Shown here: in pieces, positions 7,900-15,950 of the stretch
Numbering within the stretch: the stretch's first letter is position 1
Layout of the letters: each line of letters starts with the position of its first letter
Source: JBDTZF01 sp040005265
GTDB taxonomy: Bacteria; Verrucomicrobiota; Verrucomicrobiia; Chthoniobacterales; UBA10450
Assembly (NCBI GenBank): GCA_040005265.1
Contig: JBDTZF010000013.1
Coordinates: 1 to 32,878 of the forward strand
Reading direction: 5' to 3'
DNA length: 32,878 nt
Program-made: the position numbers and the translations under genes
The notes under the pieces: model-generated
What the model was told of the DNA's origin: nothing
The model's input: only the letters and a program-made list of their open reading frames with translations
The model's database searches: none

Positions 7900-9378
7900 C
7901 TATTTCAAACTCTTGATATAAGCGACAAGGGCTTTCAAATCCTCGTCAGAGACATCGACGGCCTTCATTTCGCCTTCGAGCATTTTCGCGGTCGGGTGAC
8001 GTAACAGCTTCGATATCTCATCTGCCGATTTTTGCGCGGTGGCTCCCACCAGTTTGGGTGCAGCGCTCGTTCCCACGCCATTTTCGCCGTGGCAGGCGTC
8101 ACATGACTCGCCGTCATATATTTTTTTGCCGGCGACGGCGAGCGGGTCGAGGACCGTAGCAGTCGGCGCCGATAAGGAACTCGCGGCCGCTTCTGGTTCA
8201 AATGGCTCGCGCATGAATTGCCCGGTCTCTTCTTGTTGTTTAGCCACTTGCTTCGCGATCGCTGGATCAAGACGATCGTCGCGTTTGCTCAACAACCCGA
8301 AGACGATGAGCGTGCCGAGAATTGCCAGATAGATTCCAACGGCGATCGGTCGTTTCCATGGCCGTCGTTCGAGGCGCCGGTCGATGAACGGGAGAGCAAT
8401 GATTAAAATGGCGGTGAGCGTCGGGACGATAACAATACCGACAACAGCCAGCGATCCTTTGAAGTATTTGAGCCACTGAAAAATTGGCAGGTAAAACCAC
8501 TCCGGGCGCGGTACGTATTGCGTGTCGGCGGGGTTTGCCTTTGGCCCCAGATCAGTCGGCAACCAATGCGACAGGGCGCCCAGCGCGCAGATCATGAGCA
8601 GCGCCACTGCCGTATCCATTAGAACCTGGCGTGGATAGAATCGCTGCGTGGGCAATCGCGGCTTCACCGGATCTTCGCTGGGCGGGCCAGCCGCTCCTGC
8701 TTTTCGAAAGAGATAAACATGCGCCGCGATCAGGCCAAGAATTGCGGCGGGCAGCAGGAAGACGTGGGCCACGAAGAATCTCGAAAGGGTGAGAGTGCCC
8801 ATTTCGTTTCCGCCGCGCATTAAACGCTTCAACATGGATCCAATCAATGGCACCTCGCTCGCCATGTTGGTTCCCACCGTCGTGGCGAAGTAGGCTTTCT
8901 GGTCCCAGGGCAGCAAGTAGCCGGTAAAAGCCATCGCCAACATCAGCCCGAAGAGTGCGCAGCCGGAAATCCAGAGAACTTCGCGGCGGCCTTTGTAAGC
9001 CCCGTAAAGAAATGTCTGCGTCAGATGCAGGAGCAACACAATCACGACCGCGCTGGAGCCGTAGGCATGCAGGCTTCGTAAAAACGATCCACCCGTGACC
9101 TCTTTTACGATGTAGGCAACGGTGGTGTGCGCGTGATCCGCGGTCGGAGCGTAATAGAGCGAGAGAAAAATACCGGTGACTGCCTGGGAAATAAACAGAA
9201 AGAGCAGAACTGAGCCGAAAACATAAGCCCATCTCGCCCCGCCGGGAATCGGTTCGTCCAATGCTTCATGCATCAACGAACCGAGACCGGTTCGGCGATC
9301 GAACCAGTGATACATTCGTTGCCATCGCTTGCCGTACGGATGCGCCGGCTTTCCGTCAGGCTTTTGCGGGTCGGCCAT
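7900..9378 (-). CDS. Cytochrome b (b/b6-type) fused to a C-terminal cytochrome c domain
   Basis: A 492-residue protein. Residues about 1-225 are the cytochrome b N-terminal helix bundle with haem-b ligands His104/His118 and His205/His220. The second pair has 14 intervening residues, as in b6 proteins. A further region carries a Qo-site variant PEWF (292-295) and more helices to about 370. Residues about 410-492 are a cytochrome c domain with CDACH (426-430) and a likely Met ligand in the KMLEGEMKAV region. It is the quinol-oxidising core of a bc-type complex, with the haem-c function carried on the b subunit. A strong site AAGGAGA (9386-9392) precedes the ATG and overlaps the Rieske stop, so the two are coupled. 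No separate cytochrome c1 gene is present here. Confidence 0.94.
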   Translation of the reverse strand: MADPQKPDGKPAHPYGKRWQRMYHWFDRRTGLGSLMHEALDEPIPGGARWAYVFGSVLLFLFISQAVTGIFLSLYYAPTADHAHTTVAYIVKEVTGGSFLRSLHAYGSSAVVIVLLLHLTQTFLYGAYKGRREVLWISGCALFGLMLAMAFTGYLLPWDQKAYFATTVGTNMASEVPLIGSMLKRLMRGGNEMGTLTLSRFFVAHVFLLPAAILGLIAAHVYLFRKAGAAGPPSEDPVKPRLPTQRFYPRQVLMDTAVALLMICALGALSHWLPTDLGPKANPADTQYVPRPEWFYLPIFQWLKYFKGSLAVVGIVIVPTLTAILIIALPFIDRRLERRPWKRPIAVGIYLAILGTLIVFGLLSKRDDRLDPAIAKQVAKQQEETGQFMREPFEPEAAASSLSAPTATVLDPLAVAGKKIYDGESCDACHGENGVGTSAAPKLVGATAQKSADEISKLLRHPTAKMLEGEMKAVDVSDEDLKALVAYIKSLK

Positions 9379-9390
9379 GTCGCGATCTCC

Positions 9391-9951
9391 TTAGGCCAGA
9401 ACTTCCTTTGTCGGAATCAGCTGACGAAAATATTGGTAGCGAACTTTCAGCATTCCGTTGTCGATCTTGCTCTCGAGATCGTCCATTGCGCGCGGCGCTG
9501 GACCCGAGACACGCTGGCCATCGAGCGTGAAAATGGCTGAGTGACAGGGGCAAATGAATTGCTGCTTCGATTCGTTCCAGGGAAGCGAACAGCCAAGATG
9601 AGGACAGATCGGCGACAGCACGCGCAACACATTGTCCTTCATCGGCAAAACGTAGATTGCCTTCTCCGAGATAATTTTTCGCCAGCCGTCACGCTGTTCC
9701 ACCGTGATCAACTTCTTGATCGGCGCCTTCAACGATGCAAACTCGTCCATCTTTCCGATGTCCGACCAATCGGTCCTCGTCGTTGTGGTCAGAAGCGGGT
9801 GCAGCGCAAAACGAATCAGCGGTACCGATAGCGCCGCGCCGACCACCACGGTGCCAAACCCGAGCAATACGCCCAGAAATGAACGCTTCGTCATTGATTT
9901 CGCATCCGAAGAAACGTCATCGAGTCCTGTTGTGCGATCCGCTTCGCTCAT
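9391..9951 (-). CDS. Rieske 2Fe-2S protein of a bc-type complex
   Basis: A 186-residue protein from ATG 9951. An upstream in-frame TTG at 10014 would add 21 residues ahead of a normal start and is less likely. A short polar N-terminus carries TKRSFLG, resembling a Tat-type signal, followed by one transmembrane anchor (about 25-48). The cluster-binding motifs are CPHLGC (116-121) and CPCHSAIF (134-141), followed by the proline-containing loop GPAPRAM. The Rieske protein accepts the first electron from quinol at the Qo site and passes it to cytochrome c. It is the first gene of a two-gene operon with cytochrome b-c, whose ribosome site lies across this gene's stop codon. The assignment is secure. 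Confidence 0.93.
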   Translation of the reverse strand: MSEADRTTGLDDVSSDAKSMTKRSFLGVLLGFGTVVVGAALSVPLIRFALHPLLTTTTRTDWSDIGKMDEFASLKAPIKKLITVEQRDGWRKIISEKAIYVLPMKDNVLRVLSPICPHLGCSLPWNESKQQFICPCHSAIFTLDGQRVSGPAPRAMDDLESKIDNGMLKVRYQYFRQLIPTKEVLA

Positions 9952-10107
9952 AACGATTTTAAGGCCGTGCTTTCGACCTCCGGGAATTCTGAGGAAAAAT
10001 ATTTTAGACGGCAAGCTTGAATCGCGAGATTTTGCGGACGCGTGCGGTCGACTGAATCGGTCGGCACACTCGGTCCCGCGCGAGATCGCCGCTGCGTTCC
10101 TTCGCGA
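9952..10107 (-). promoter_or_regulatory. Upstream region of the Rieske/cytochrome b operon with a weak promoter candidate
   Basis: About 156 bases without a gene lie between the GCS2 stop and the Rieske start. Read on the minus strand, a TTGCCG box (near 10014-10009) is followed 17 bases later by CAGAAT, a weak sigma-70-like pair. A GGAGG lies further down but is about 25 bases from the ATG, too far to serve it. The promoter is tentative. Confidence 0.3.
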
Positions 10108-11241
10108 CTAATTGCCGTCTCTCGCCGGCAGGCTTAGACCCTCGTAGGTCTCGGCGACAATCTGATCGACAACGGCTTTCAAATCCTGTGTGCGCTCCCA
10201 CGTGGCCAGTTGCCGGTCCGCGCCGGTGCCTTCGCGCATGATCCGTTCGACATGCGCCATCTCTTTCACGGATCCGAGCTCGTTCACCTCGGTCGATACG
10301 AACTCGAGCAGCTCGTTCAACAAACTTCGCGTTTCCACTGCTTCCTCCCTGCCGAAGTCGATCAGTTTCCCATCGATGCCGTAGCGCGACGCGCGCCACC
10401 GGTTCTCATCGAGAAGACGGCGTCGATAAATCCGAAACGTCGTGTTTTTTCGGAGGAGCTTGTAGAGCTTGGCAATGATGGCCTGAATGAGCGCGGCCAT
10501 GGCGAGCGTGTCGTCGACGCGTGATTGCGCATCGCAAATCCGAAACTCCAGGGTGTCGAAAAACGGGTGGAGCCGGATGTCCCACCAGATTTTTTTTGCG
10601 TTATCGACGCACCCGGTTTTCACCAGCAATTTGCAGTAGTCTTCGTATTCGGAAAGGCTGTCGAAAGCGTCTGGGATTCCGGTACGGGGAAATCGCTCGA
10701 ACACTTTCAAGCGATAACCTTTGAGTCCGGTGTTTTGCCCGACCCAGAAAGGCGAATTGACCGAGAGAGCATAGATGTGCGGGAGGAAATAACGGGCCTG
10801 ATTCATCACGTGAATCGCCGATTCGCGGTCCGGAATGCCAACATGTACGTGCAACCCGAAAATGAGGTTCGCCCGGGCAAGCAATTGCATGTCCTGCACG
10901 ATTTCCTGGTAGCGTTCGCCCTCGGTGATGAGTTGATCGTGCCAGTGTGAAAATGGATGTGTTCCGGACGATGCGATTTTTAATCCGCTGCGCCCGGCGA
11001 GCTCTGCCAGCCGGCTGCGTAATTCGACCACGTGCGCCCGCGCATGATCAATCGAATCGCAAATCTCCGTGCCGAGCTCGACCACTGATTGGTGCATCTC
11101 CGGCTTGATCTGCTCTTTGAGCAAGACCTTGCCGCCCTCGAGAATTTCCTGGATGTGCGAGCGCAGCTCGCGGGTTACCGGATCGATAATGGCGAATTCC
11201 TCCTCGATGCCGAGAGTGTATCGGTGGTCTTTTGCGCTCAT
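10108..11241 (-). CDS. GCS2-family carboxylate-amine ligase (YbdK-like glutamate-cysteine ligase family)
   Basis: A 377-residue enzyme beginning YTLGIEEEFAIIDP, the hallmark of the GCS2 family. Further family motifs are SSGTHPFSHW, IFGLHVHVGIPD, LSVNSPFW and LEFRICDAQ. These enzymes activate a carboxylate with ATP and join it to an amine; some make gamma-glutamylcysteine, others act on unknown substrates. It is the third gene on the minus strand after an esterase and an ATP-grasp enzyme, separated from the latter by 186 bases holding a palindromic repeat. That neighbourhood suggests a dedicated small-molecule or peptide pathway rather than plain glutathione synthesis. No glutathione synthetase with a classical layout is seen nearby. 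The family is certain; the substrate is unknown. Confidence 0.88.
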   Translation of the reverse strand: MSAKDHRYTLGIEEEFAIIDPVTRELRSHIQEILEGGKVLLKEQIKPEMHQSVVELGTEICDSIDHARAHVVELRSRLAELAGRSGLKIASSGTHPFSHWHDQLITEGERYQEIVQDMQLLARANLIFGLHVHVGIPDRESAIHVMNQARYFLPHIYALSVNSPFWVGQNTGLKGYRLKVFERFPRTGIPDAFDSLSEYEDYCKLLVKTGCVDNAKKIWWDIRLHPFFDTLEFRICDAQSRVDDTLAMAALIQAIIAKLYKLLRKNTTFRIYRRRLLDENRWRASRYGIDGKLIDFGREEAVETRSLLNELLEFVSTEVNELGSVKEMAHVERIMREGTGADRQLATWERTQDLKAVVDQIVAETYEGLSLPARDGN

Positions 11242-11275
11242 AACGGGGGCGCATTGTGCCTCAAAAAGGGCGCGC

Positions 11276-11410
11276 TGTCATCCCGAGCGGAGCCAGGGAC
11301 CTTGCGGACCAAGGGGAAGTGGACTCAAGCATGGCGAGCGATGTACGCTGCCTGGCGGTCGGGTCCATTAATTCCAACCGCGGCGTCCTTCGCTAGCTCT
11401 CACGATGACA
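11276..11410. repeat. Palindromic intergenic repeat, copy 1
   Basis: Begins TGTCATCCCGAGCGG and ends CTCTCACGATGACA, with related but diverged inverted ends. It occupies most of the 186 bases between the GCS2 ligase and ATP-grasp genes. Similar ends occur at 13115, 17893 (reverse), 21253, 23892 and 26687. Confidence 0.6.
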
Positions 11411-11427
11411 GCCAGGCGATGTCGATC

Positions 11428-12393
11428 CTACTCCAGCTCGCCCAGGCTCCCCTTCGTCACGCCCGACTGCACAAATTTGCCCCAGCTCAGATTGTCCCGC
11501 CCTGGAACGTGCTCGCGCGCCTTGCGAATCGCCATTTCGGCGACCGCTTCCACAACCCATTCGAAATTTGCCTGACCGACTGACGCCGCTTCCGCGTCCG
11601 GAGCTGGATTACAAAAATCGATCGCCACCGGTACGCCGTCGCGGATTGCAAACTCCACCGTATTTAAGTCGTAGCCGAGATACTGATTGAGCGTCATCAC
11701 TCCTTCCTCAACCTTTTCGAGTATCTCGCTCGGAGCCTGCCACTCAGTCTGATACCGCAAATGGTACGGATGACGTGGTTCGTAGGGCATGATGCGCACA
11801 TTGCGCTGGTCGATCGAGTAACAGCGGAAGTACATGTCGAACTTCACTTCCTCCTGCAACATCATCACCAGCTGACCGGTTTCGTTATATGCGCGGAAAA
11901 ATTCGTCGCGATCGTGCAATCGATAAACGTTCTTCCAGCCGCCACCCGCAAAAGGTTTGAAAAACGCCGGCCAGCCGACGTAGGCGAAAATCTCTTCCCA
12001 ATTCATCGGGTATTCCAGATTGCGAAACGATTTGTCGTTCGTGTCCGTTGGCGGCTGGTTTGATGGCAGCAGCACGGTGCGCGGAACGGCCACATCGATC
12101 TTGGTGGCCAGAGCGTTATTAAAAAACTTTTCGTCGGCGCTCCACCAAAACGGATTGTTAACGACCGCGGTCCCTGTGAGCGCGGCGTTCTTGAGCCAGG
12201 CACGATAGAACGGGACGTCCTGGGAGATGCGATCGATGACCACGTCGTAACCGCAGGGCTCGCCCTGCACAACCTTGTCGATCTTAACGAACTCAGCCAC
12301 GGCATCTATGCCACCCGTTTTCTGATTCACCCGCTCGACGAATGCCGGAGGAAAACTCTGTTCCTGGCCAAAAAGGATTCCGATTTTTTTCAT
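11428..12393 (-). CDS. ATP-grasp ligase (RimK/glutathione-synthetase-like)
   Basis: A 321-residue protein with ATP-grasp features. An N-terminal pre-ATP-grasp fold begins MKKIGILFGQEQSFPPAFVE. A central nucleotide-binding region includes WPAFFKPFAGGGWKNVYR, with a probable ATP-binding lysine and glycine-rich loop. The metal-binding end is VAIDFCNPAPDAE, where Asp and Asn would hold magnesium. ATP-grasp enzymes form amide or peptide bonds through acyl-phosphate intermediates. Its start lies 3 bases after the stop of an esterase gene and the GCS2 ligase lies downstream, so two different amide-forming enzymes share the unit. The product is unknown; the family call is good. Confidence 0.85.
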   Translation of the reverse strand: MKKIGILFGQEQSFPPAFVERVNQKTGGIDAVAEFVKIDKVVQGEPCGYDVVIDRISQDVPFYRAWLKNAALTGTAVVNNPFWWSADEKFFNNALATKIDVAVPRTVLLPSNQPPTDTNDKSFRNLEYPMNWEEIFAYVGWPAFFKPFAGGGWKNVYRLHDRDEFFRAYNETGQLVMMLQEEVKFDMYFRCYSIDQRNVRIMPYEPRHPYHLRYQTEWQAPSEILEKVEEGVMTLNQYLGYDLNTVEFAIRDGVPVAIDFCNPAPDAEAASVGQANFEWVVEAVAEMAIRKAREHVPGRDNLSWGKFVQSGVTKGSLGELE

Positions 12394-12396
12394 AGG

Positions 12397-13107
12397 TTAT
12401 AGTTTCGACAGATAGTACGGCAGCATGTCGCACCAGTAGTTCCAATCGTGGCCACACCATTTTCGGTCATCGAGCCAGTGCCGGATGCCCTTTGCGTCTA
12501 GAATCCCGGAAAGCCGATACGATTCTTCTCGGGTGTTGTCCCATTCGCCCGTGCCGATAATGATCCCCATGTGGCCGTACTTCCACGGATCGGTCGTGTT
12601 TGGCAGATATTCGTAGGGACTATTGAAATAAATATTGTCGTCGTGATATCCGTCGAAAAACGAGCTGATATCGAACGAACCGCTCAGGCTGATGAGGTGG
12701 CTAACCGCGTCGGGATGGCGAAAGGCGATGTTGGCGGCGTGATATGCGCCAAGACTGGCGCCGCTCACCGCGACGCGCGGTGATGAACATTCTTTCCGGG
12801 CCAGATCGAAAACGTCGTGCACAATCACATTTTCGTAGGCGTTGTGGGTCCGCATCCGGTCAGCGGGATGGATCGATTTGTTGTAAAAGCTGTCCAAGTC
12901 GATGGCGTCCGGGCAATACACGGTCAGGCGCCCGGCATCGACATAACCGGCAACCGAATCGACCAGACCGAAGTCTTTGTTCTGATAGTAACGGCCGAAA
13001 GAAGTTGGAAACAAGATCAACGGAAGACCACCACCGCTTCCAAACACGAGCATCTCGAACTCGCGGTTTAGCCATGGCGTGTGCCATTTGATATGACGTT
13101 CGTTCAT
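12397..13107 (-). CDS. Alpha/beta-hydrolase esterase (esterase D-like)
   Basis: A 236-residue cytoplasmic protein without a signal peptide. The nucleophile elbow GASLG is at 116-120 (Ser118), and a likely catalytic histidine is His220 in CGHDW. Family landmarks include ILFPTSFGRYYQ, an oxyanion-hole-type segment, and NIAFRHPDAVSHLISLSGSFD after the elbow. It resembles the putative-esterase family, which includes S-formylglutathione hydrolases and feruloyl or trehalose-type esterases. It is the first gene of the esterase - ATP-grasp - GCS2 series and lies 3 bases from the next gene. It could deprotect, transfer or hydrolyse the product of the ligases. The substrate is unknown. Confidence 0.85.
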   Translation of the reverse strand: MNERHIKWHTPWLNREFEMLVFGSGGGLPLILFPTSFGRYYQNKDFGLVDSVAGYVDAGRLTVYCPDAIDLDSFYNKSIHPADRMRTHNAYENVIVHDVFDLARKECSSPRVAVSGASLGAYHAANIAFRHPDAVSHLISLSGSFDISSFFDGYHDDNIYFNSPYEYLPNTTDPWKYGHMGIIIGTGEWDNTREESYRLSGILDAKGIRHWLDDRKWCGHDWNYWCDMLPYYLSKL

Positions 13108-13114
13108 GTTTCCC

Positions 13115-13181
13115 TGTCATTTCGGGCAAAGCCGGAGACGAAGTCGAGAAATCTCTTACGGCATTAGAAAGATAGGTGACA
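13115..13181. repeat. Palindromic intergenic repeat, copy 2
   Basis: Begins TGTCATTTCGGGCAAAGC, continues GAAGTCGAGAAATCTCTTAC and ends near GTGACA. It lies in the gap between the divergent esterase genes. The internal GAAGTCGAGAATCT-like segment is shared with the copy near 17893. Confidence 0.55.
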
Positions 13182-13215
13182 AGATCGATATCCTCAACGA
13201 TGCGTCTCGGTTCAA

Positions 13216-14013
13216 ATGGCCGAACAGACGCTTACCGGAAACATCAAACGCCATCGGGCATTTCCATCGCGAGTTCTCCGGAACCGGCGCGATGTGCTCG
13301 TCTATTTGCCGCCGGGGTATCGGCGGCTGTCGAGCAAACGGTACCCGGTCTTGTATTTGCATGACGGCCAAAATGTTTTCGATGCGAAGACAGCGTTCGC
13401 CGGGGTGGAATGGAGAGTTGATGAAACTGCCGATCGATTGATTGACAAGGGCCTGGTGGAACCACTCATCGTCGTGGCGATTGCAAACACGGGCGAAGAC
13501 CGAATTCACGAATACGCGCCGACGCGCGGAGTGATCGATGCGAAGGCGAAGAAACGCAGCCGCGGGCTCGCCCGCCTCTATGCTCAATTTCTGATCGAGG
13601 AGCTTAAGCCGTACATCGACAAGAAATATCGAACGAAACGCGAGGCCGAATTCACCGGGCTTGGTGGATCGTCGCTTGGCGGGCTGGTTACACTCGCGAT
13701 TGGCATTCTGTTTCCGCACGCATTCAGCCGGCTGATGGTGATGTCGCCATCTATCTGGTGGGACGACTTCGCGATTTTCCGGCTGGTTGATTCCATCGAG
13801 CAGAAGCCGCCAATAAAAATCTGGCTCGACACCGGCACAGCCGAGCCCGGATGGGAACAGGCACGCGAGTTACGAGATCGTTTGTCCGAGAAAGGGTGGA
13901 AAGTTTACGACGATCTTCAATACGTGGAGGCCGAAGGCGCCGATCACAGCGAGGGGGCGTGGGCTGCGCGTGTCGATCCCGCGCTGCGATTCTTGTTTCC
14001 TCGAAACCGGTAG
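13216..14013 (+). CDS. Putative esterase (enterochelin-esterase-like alpha/beta hydrolase)
   Basis: A 265-residue protein with the layout of the esterase family containing Fes-like and feruloyl esterases. The N-terminal segment RDVLVYLPPGYRRL is followed by YPVLYLHDGQNVFD, the oxyanion loop seen in this family. The nucleophile elbow GSSLG is at 151-155 (Ser153), and a probable catalytic histidine is His244 in EGADHSEGAW. No signal peptide is seen. It is transcribed away from the minus-strand esterase with a repeat element between them. Two esterases side by side with ATP-grasp and GCS2 ligases suggest a shared pathway, but a chance neighbour is possible. The substrate is unknown. Confidence 0.85.
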   Translation: MAEQTLTGNIKRHRAFPSRVLRNRRDVLVYLPPGYRRLSSKRYPVLYLHDGQNVFDAKTAFAGVEWRVDETADRLIDKGLVEPLIVVAIANTGEDRIHEYAPTRGVIDAKAKKRSRGLARLYAQFLIEELKPYIDKKYRTKREAEFTGLGGSSLGGLVTLAIGILFPHAFSRLMVMSPSIWWDDFAIFRLVDSIEQKPPIKIWLDTGTAEPGWEQARELRDRLSEKGWKVYDDLQYVEAEGADHSEGAWAARVDPALRFLFPRNR

Positions 14014-14045
14014 GCGCTACGCAGGGCGACTGAGGTCAATCGCCC

Positions 14046-14156
14046 TTACCTGCCGCCCGGTGGATCCGGATTTGGCGGCAACGGTTCAGGCTGCGGAATG
14101 GGGTGCGGGCCCGGGGAAGGCGGCGCGGGTCTTGGAGTTGGAACTGGATCGGGCAT
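14046..14156 (-). CDS. Proline-rich 36-residue open frame, in frame with and just after the preceding gene's stop
   Basis: On the minus strand, ATG at 14156 opens 36 codons that end in TAA at 14046. The peptide starts MPDPVPTPRPAPP and ends NPDPPGGR; nearly half the residues are proline, in PxP-type repeats. It is in the same frame as the upstream secreted protein (stop TAA at 14168-14166), with only three codons between that stop and this ATG. It may be a detached or read-through C-terminal tail, an independent short peptide, or a remnant after a nonsense mutation. No convincing ribosome site precedes it. Confidence 0.4.
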   Translation of the reverse strand: MPDPVPTPRPAPPSPGPHPIPQPEPLPPNPDPPGGR

Positions 14157-14165
14157 TCGTGTGAA

Positions 14166-14963
14166 TTATTGGAACGGCTTACCATACACTTGGAAAGCAC
14201 GGGTGAAACCGCCAACAAATTCCTCGTCCTTTTCATAATCGAACGCGCCCTTCTTGGGCAGCCACTTCAATTCGCGCGGCGCGTCCGGATGATTCGGATC
14301 GTAAACCGAGTAGCGGTCTTCGCCCTCTTTCGAGCGGAATTGTTTACGCGCAAGGACGGTAACTGCGTGATTGATGTGGAGCGTGGGATAATCGGACAGA
14401 TAGAGAATGAAAAACTCGTTCCGGGCAAGCGCCCGGTTGAGATCGTTGTGAGTTTTCTCCTGATAGGCCACATCGTGCCTGTAAAACATGCGCGCGTTGC
14501 CGAGCCGAAAATAGGTCGGCCAACCCAGCCCGATGTGTTTTTGCATCAACCGTCCGCGCGCCTTACTCATGGAACGCAAATCGGCGTAGCCGGGAAATAC
14601 GATTCGCTTTTCCCACGGTAGAGCGTCGTTCCACGGGCGCATGTGAGTAACGGCCCGCACTCGCGCGGCCAGTTCCCCGTCATCGAGCGCCGCGCCGCGC
14701 GGCTCAAAACGCGCGAACTTATCGAACTGCACAATCGTCCGGCTCATGACGAAACAGCGGCGCATGTAGCGCTCTGATTTTTCGTTTGTCGGTCGAGTCT
14801 TGCGAACAACCTCCCCTTTCTCGTATTCAAACACGGTAGAATTAGCGAATGAAAGTGTGTCGCGGTCGAATCGAAACTCCGACAGACTCGCGACGGCCTC
14901 CCCGCGAATGAATACGGCGAGTGCGCAGACGGCGGCGCTTCGACAGAAACGGCCTAATCCCAT
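14166..14963 (-). CDS. Secreted protein of unknown function with a possible papain-like Cys-His-Asp arrangement
   Basis: A 265-residue protein with an N-terminal hydrophobic segment (about 8-27) that looks like a signal peptide. I do not recognise a named family. Visible landmarks are RRCFVMSR (Cys70), IVFPGYADLRSMS, a tyrosine-rich middle, LHINHAVTVLA (His199) and RYSVYDPNHPDAPREL (Asp222/Asn224). A buried cysteine followed much later by NHAV and YDPN is how papain-like and C39-like proteins present their triad, so I infer a possible cysteine peptidase or amidase. The ATG overlaps the end of accA by 10 bases, indicating coupling. A proline-rich frame continues after its stop. Confidence 0.75.
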   Translation of the reverse strand: MGLGRFCRSAAVCALAVFIRGEAVASLSEFRFDRDTLSFANSTVFEYEKGEVVRKTRPTNEKSERYMRRCFVMSRTIVQFDKFARFEPRGAALDDGELAARVRAVTHMRPWNDALPWEKRIVFPGYADLRSMSKARGRLMQKHIGLGWPTYFRLGNARMFYRHDVAYQEKTHNDLNRALARNEFFILYLSDYPTLHINHAVTVLARKQFRSKEGEDRYSVYDPNHPDAPRELKWLPKKGAFDYEKDEEFVGGFTRAFQVYGKPFQ

Positions 14964-15946
14964 GACGGGGCAGTGACGGTAGAGTTCTTTCCTTCGGCAA
15001 AGTTGCCAAGAGCGCGAAATTTTTTGTAGCGCTTCTTCAGCAACTCATCGACGGGAGTTTCAATAAGGCTTTCGAGGTTCCGGCGCAGAGCCGCGCTGAG
15101 ATTTTCCGCAGCCACTTCGTAATCGCGATGGGCGCCACCCTCCGGCTCGGAAATAACCTCATCCACCACTTCGAGTTTGAGCAAATCCTGAGCGGTTAGC
15201 TTGAGCGCCTCGGCCGCTTCGGGAGCGTGACGCCGGTCCCGCCATAAAATGGCAGAGCATGCTTCCGGACTGATTACCGAATAATAGGCGTTTTCAAAAA
15301 TCATCACCCGGTCAGAGACGCCAATTCCAAGCGCCCCGCCGGAACCGCCTTCCCCGATTACCGCGGCGATTGTCGGTACGCGCAGATTCATCATTTCACG
15401 CAGGTTCACCGCAATGGCTTCTGAAATGTGGCGCTCCTCCGAGCCGATGCCGGGAAAAGCCCCCGGAGTATCGATCAATGAAATGATCGGAATCCCGAAT
15501 TTTTCGGCCATCTGCATTAAGCGCAAAGCTTTTCGATAACCTTCAGGATGCGCGCACCCGAAATTACGCATTACGTTTTCCTTGGTGTTGCGTCCCTTCT
15601 GATGCATGACGACGACGCAGCGTTGCGAGCCGATCATGGCTAGCCCGCCCGGCATCGCCTTATCATCGGCAAAATGACGATCGCCGTGGAGCTCGACCCA
15701 GTTGGTAAAACAGCGCTCGATATAATCGAGAGCAAACGGCCGCTGCACGTGGCGAGCGATCTGCACCCGCTGCCAGGCGGTCAAATTGCCGTAAATATCC
15801 CGCCGCTTCTGGCGGATTTTCTCCTCGATCTCTCCGATCGCCGACTCAAGATCGACGTCGTGTTTATTGGAATGAGTCTTTAAATCCTGCAAGCGCCGTT
15901 CCAATTCAAAGATCGGCTTTTCAAAATCAAGCGGTTGCAATTCCAT
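14954..15946 (-). CDS. accA: Acetyl-CoA carboxylase carboxyltransferase subunit alpha
   Basis: A 330-residue protein beginning MELQPLDFEKPIFELE, the normal AccA start. The upstream in-frame GTG at 15970 would overlap the previous gene and is less likely. Family segments include WQRVQIARHVQRPFALDYIE, GDRHFADDKAMPGG, GCAHPEGYRKALRLM, SLIDTPGAFPGIGSEER and EGGSGGALGIGVSDRV, the crotonase-fold oxyanion region. AccA and AccD transfer the carboxyl group from biotin to acetyl-CoA, giving malonyl-CoA for fatty-acid synthesis. No accD is present in this window. The start lies 4 bases after the stop of the LysM protein. The assignment is secure. Confidence 0.97.
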   Translation of the reverse strand: MELQPLDFEKPIFELERRLQDLKTHSNKHDVDLESAIGEIEEKIRQKRRDIYGNLTAWQRVQIARHVQRPFALDYIERCFTNWVELHGDRHFADDKAMPGGLAMIGSQRCVVVMHQKGRNTKENVMRNFGCAHPEGYRKALRLMQMAEKFGIPIISLIDTPGAFPGIGSEERHISEAIAVNLREMMNLRVPTIAAVIGEGGSGGALGIGVSDRVMIFENAYYSVISPEACSAILWRDRRHAPEAAEALKLTAQDLLKLEVVDEVISEPEGGAHRDYEVAAENLSAALRRNLESLIETPVDELLKKRYKKFRALGNFAEGKNSTVTAPSWD

Positions 15947-15950
15947 TTTC

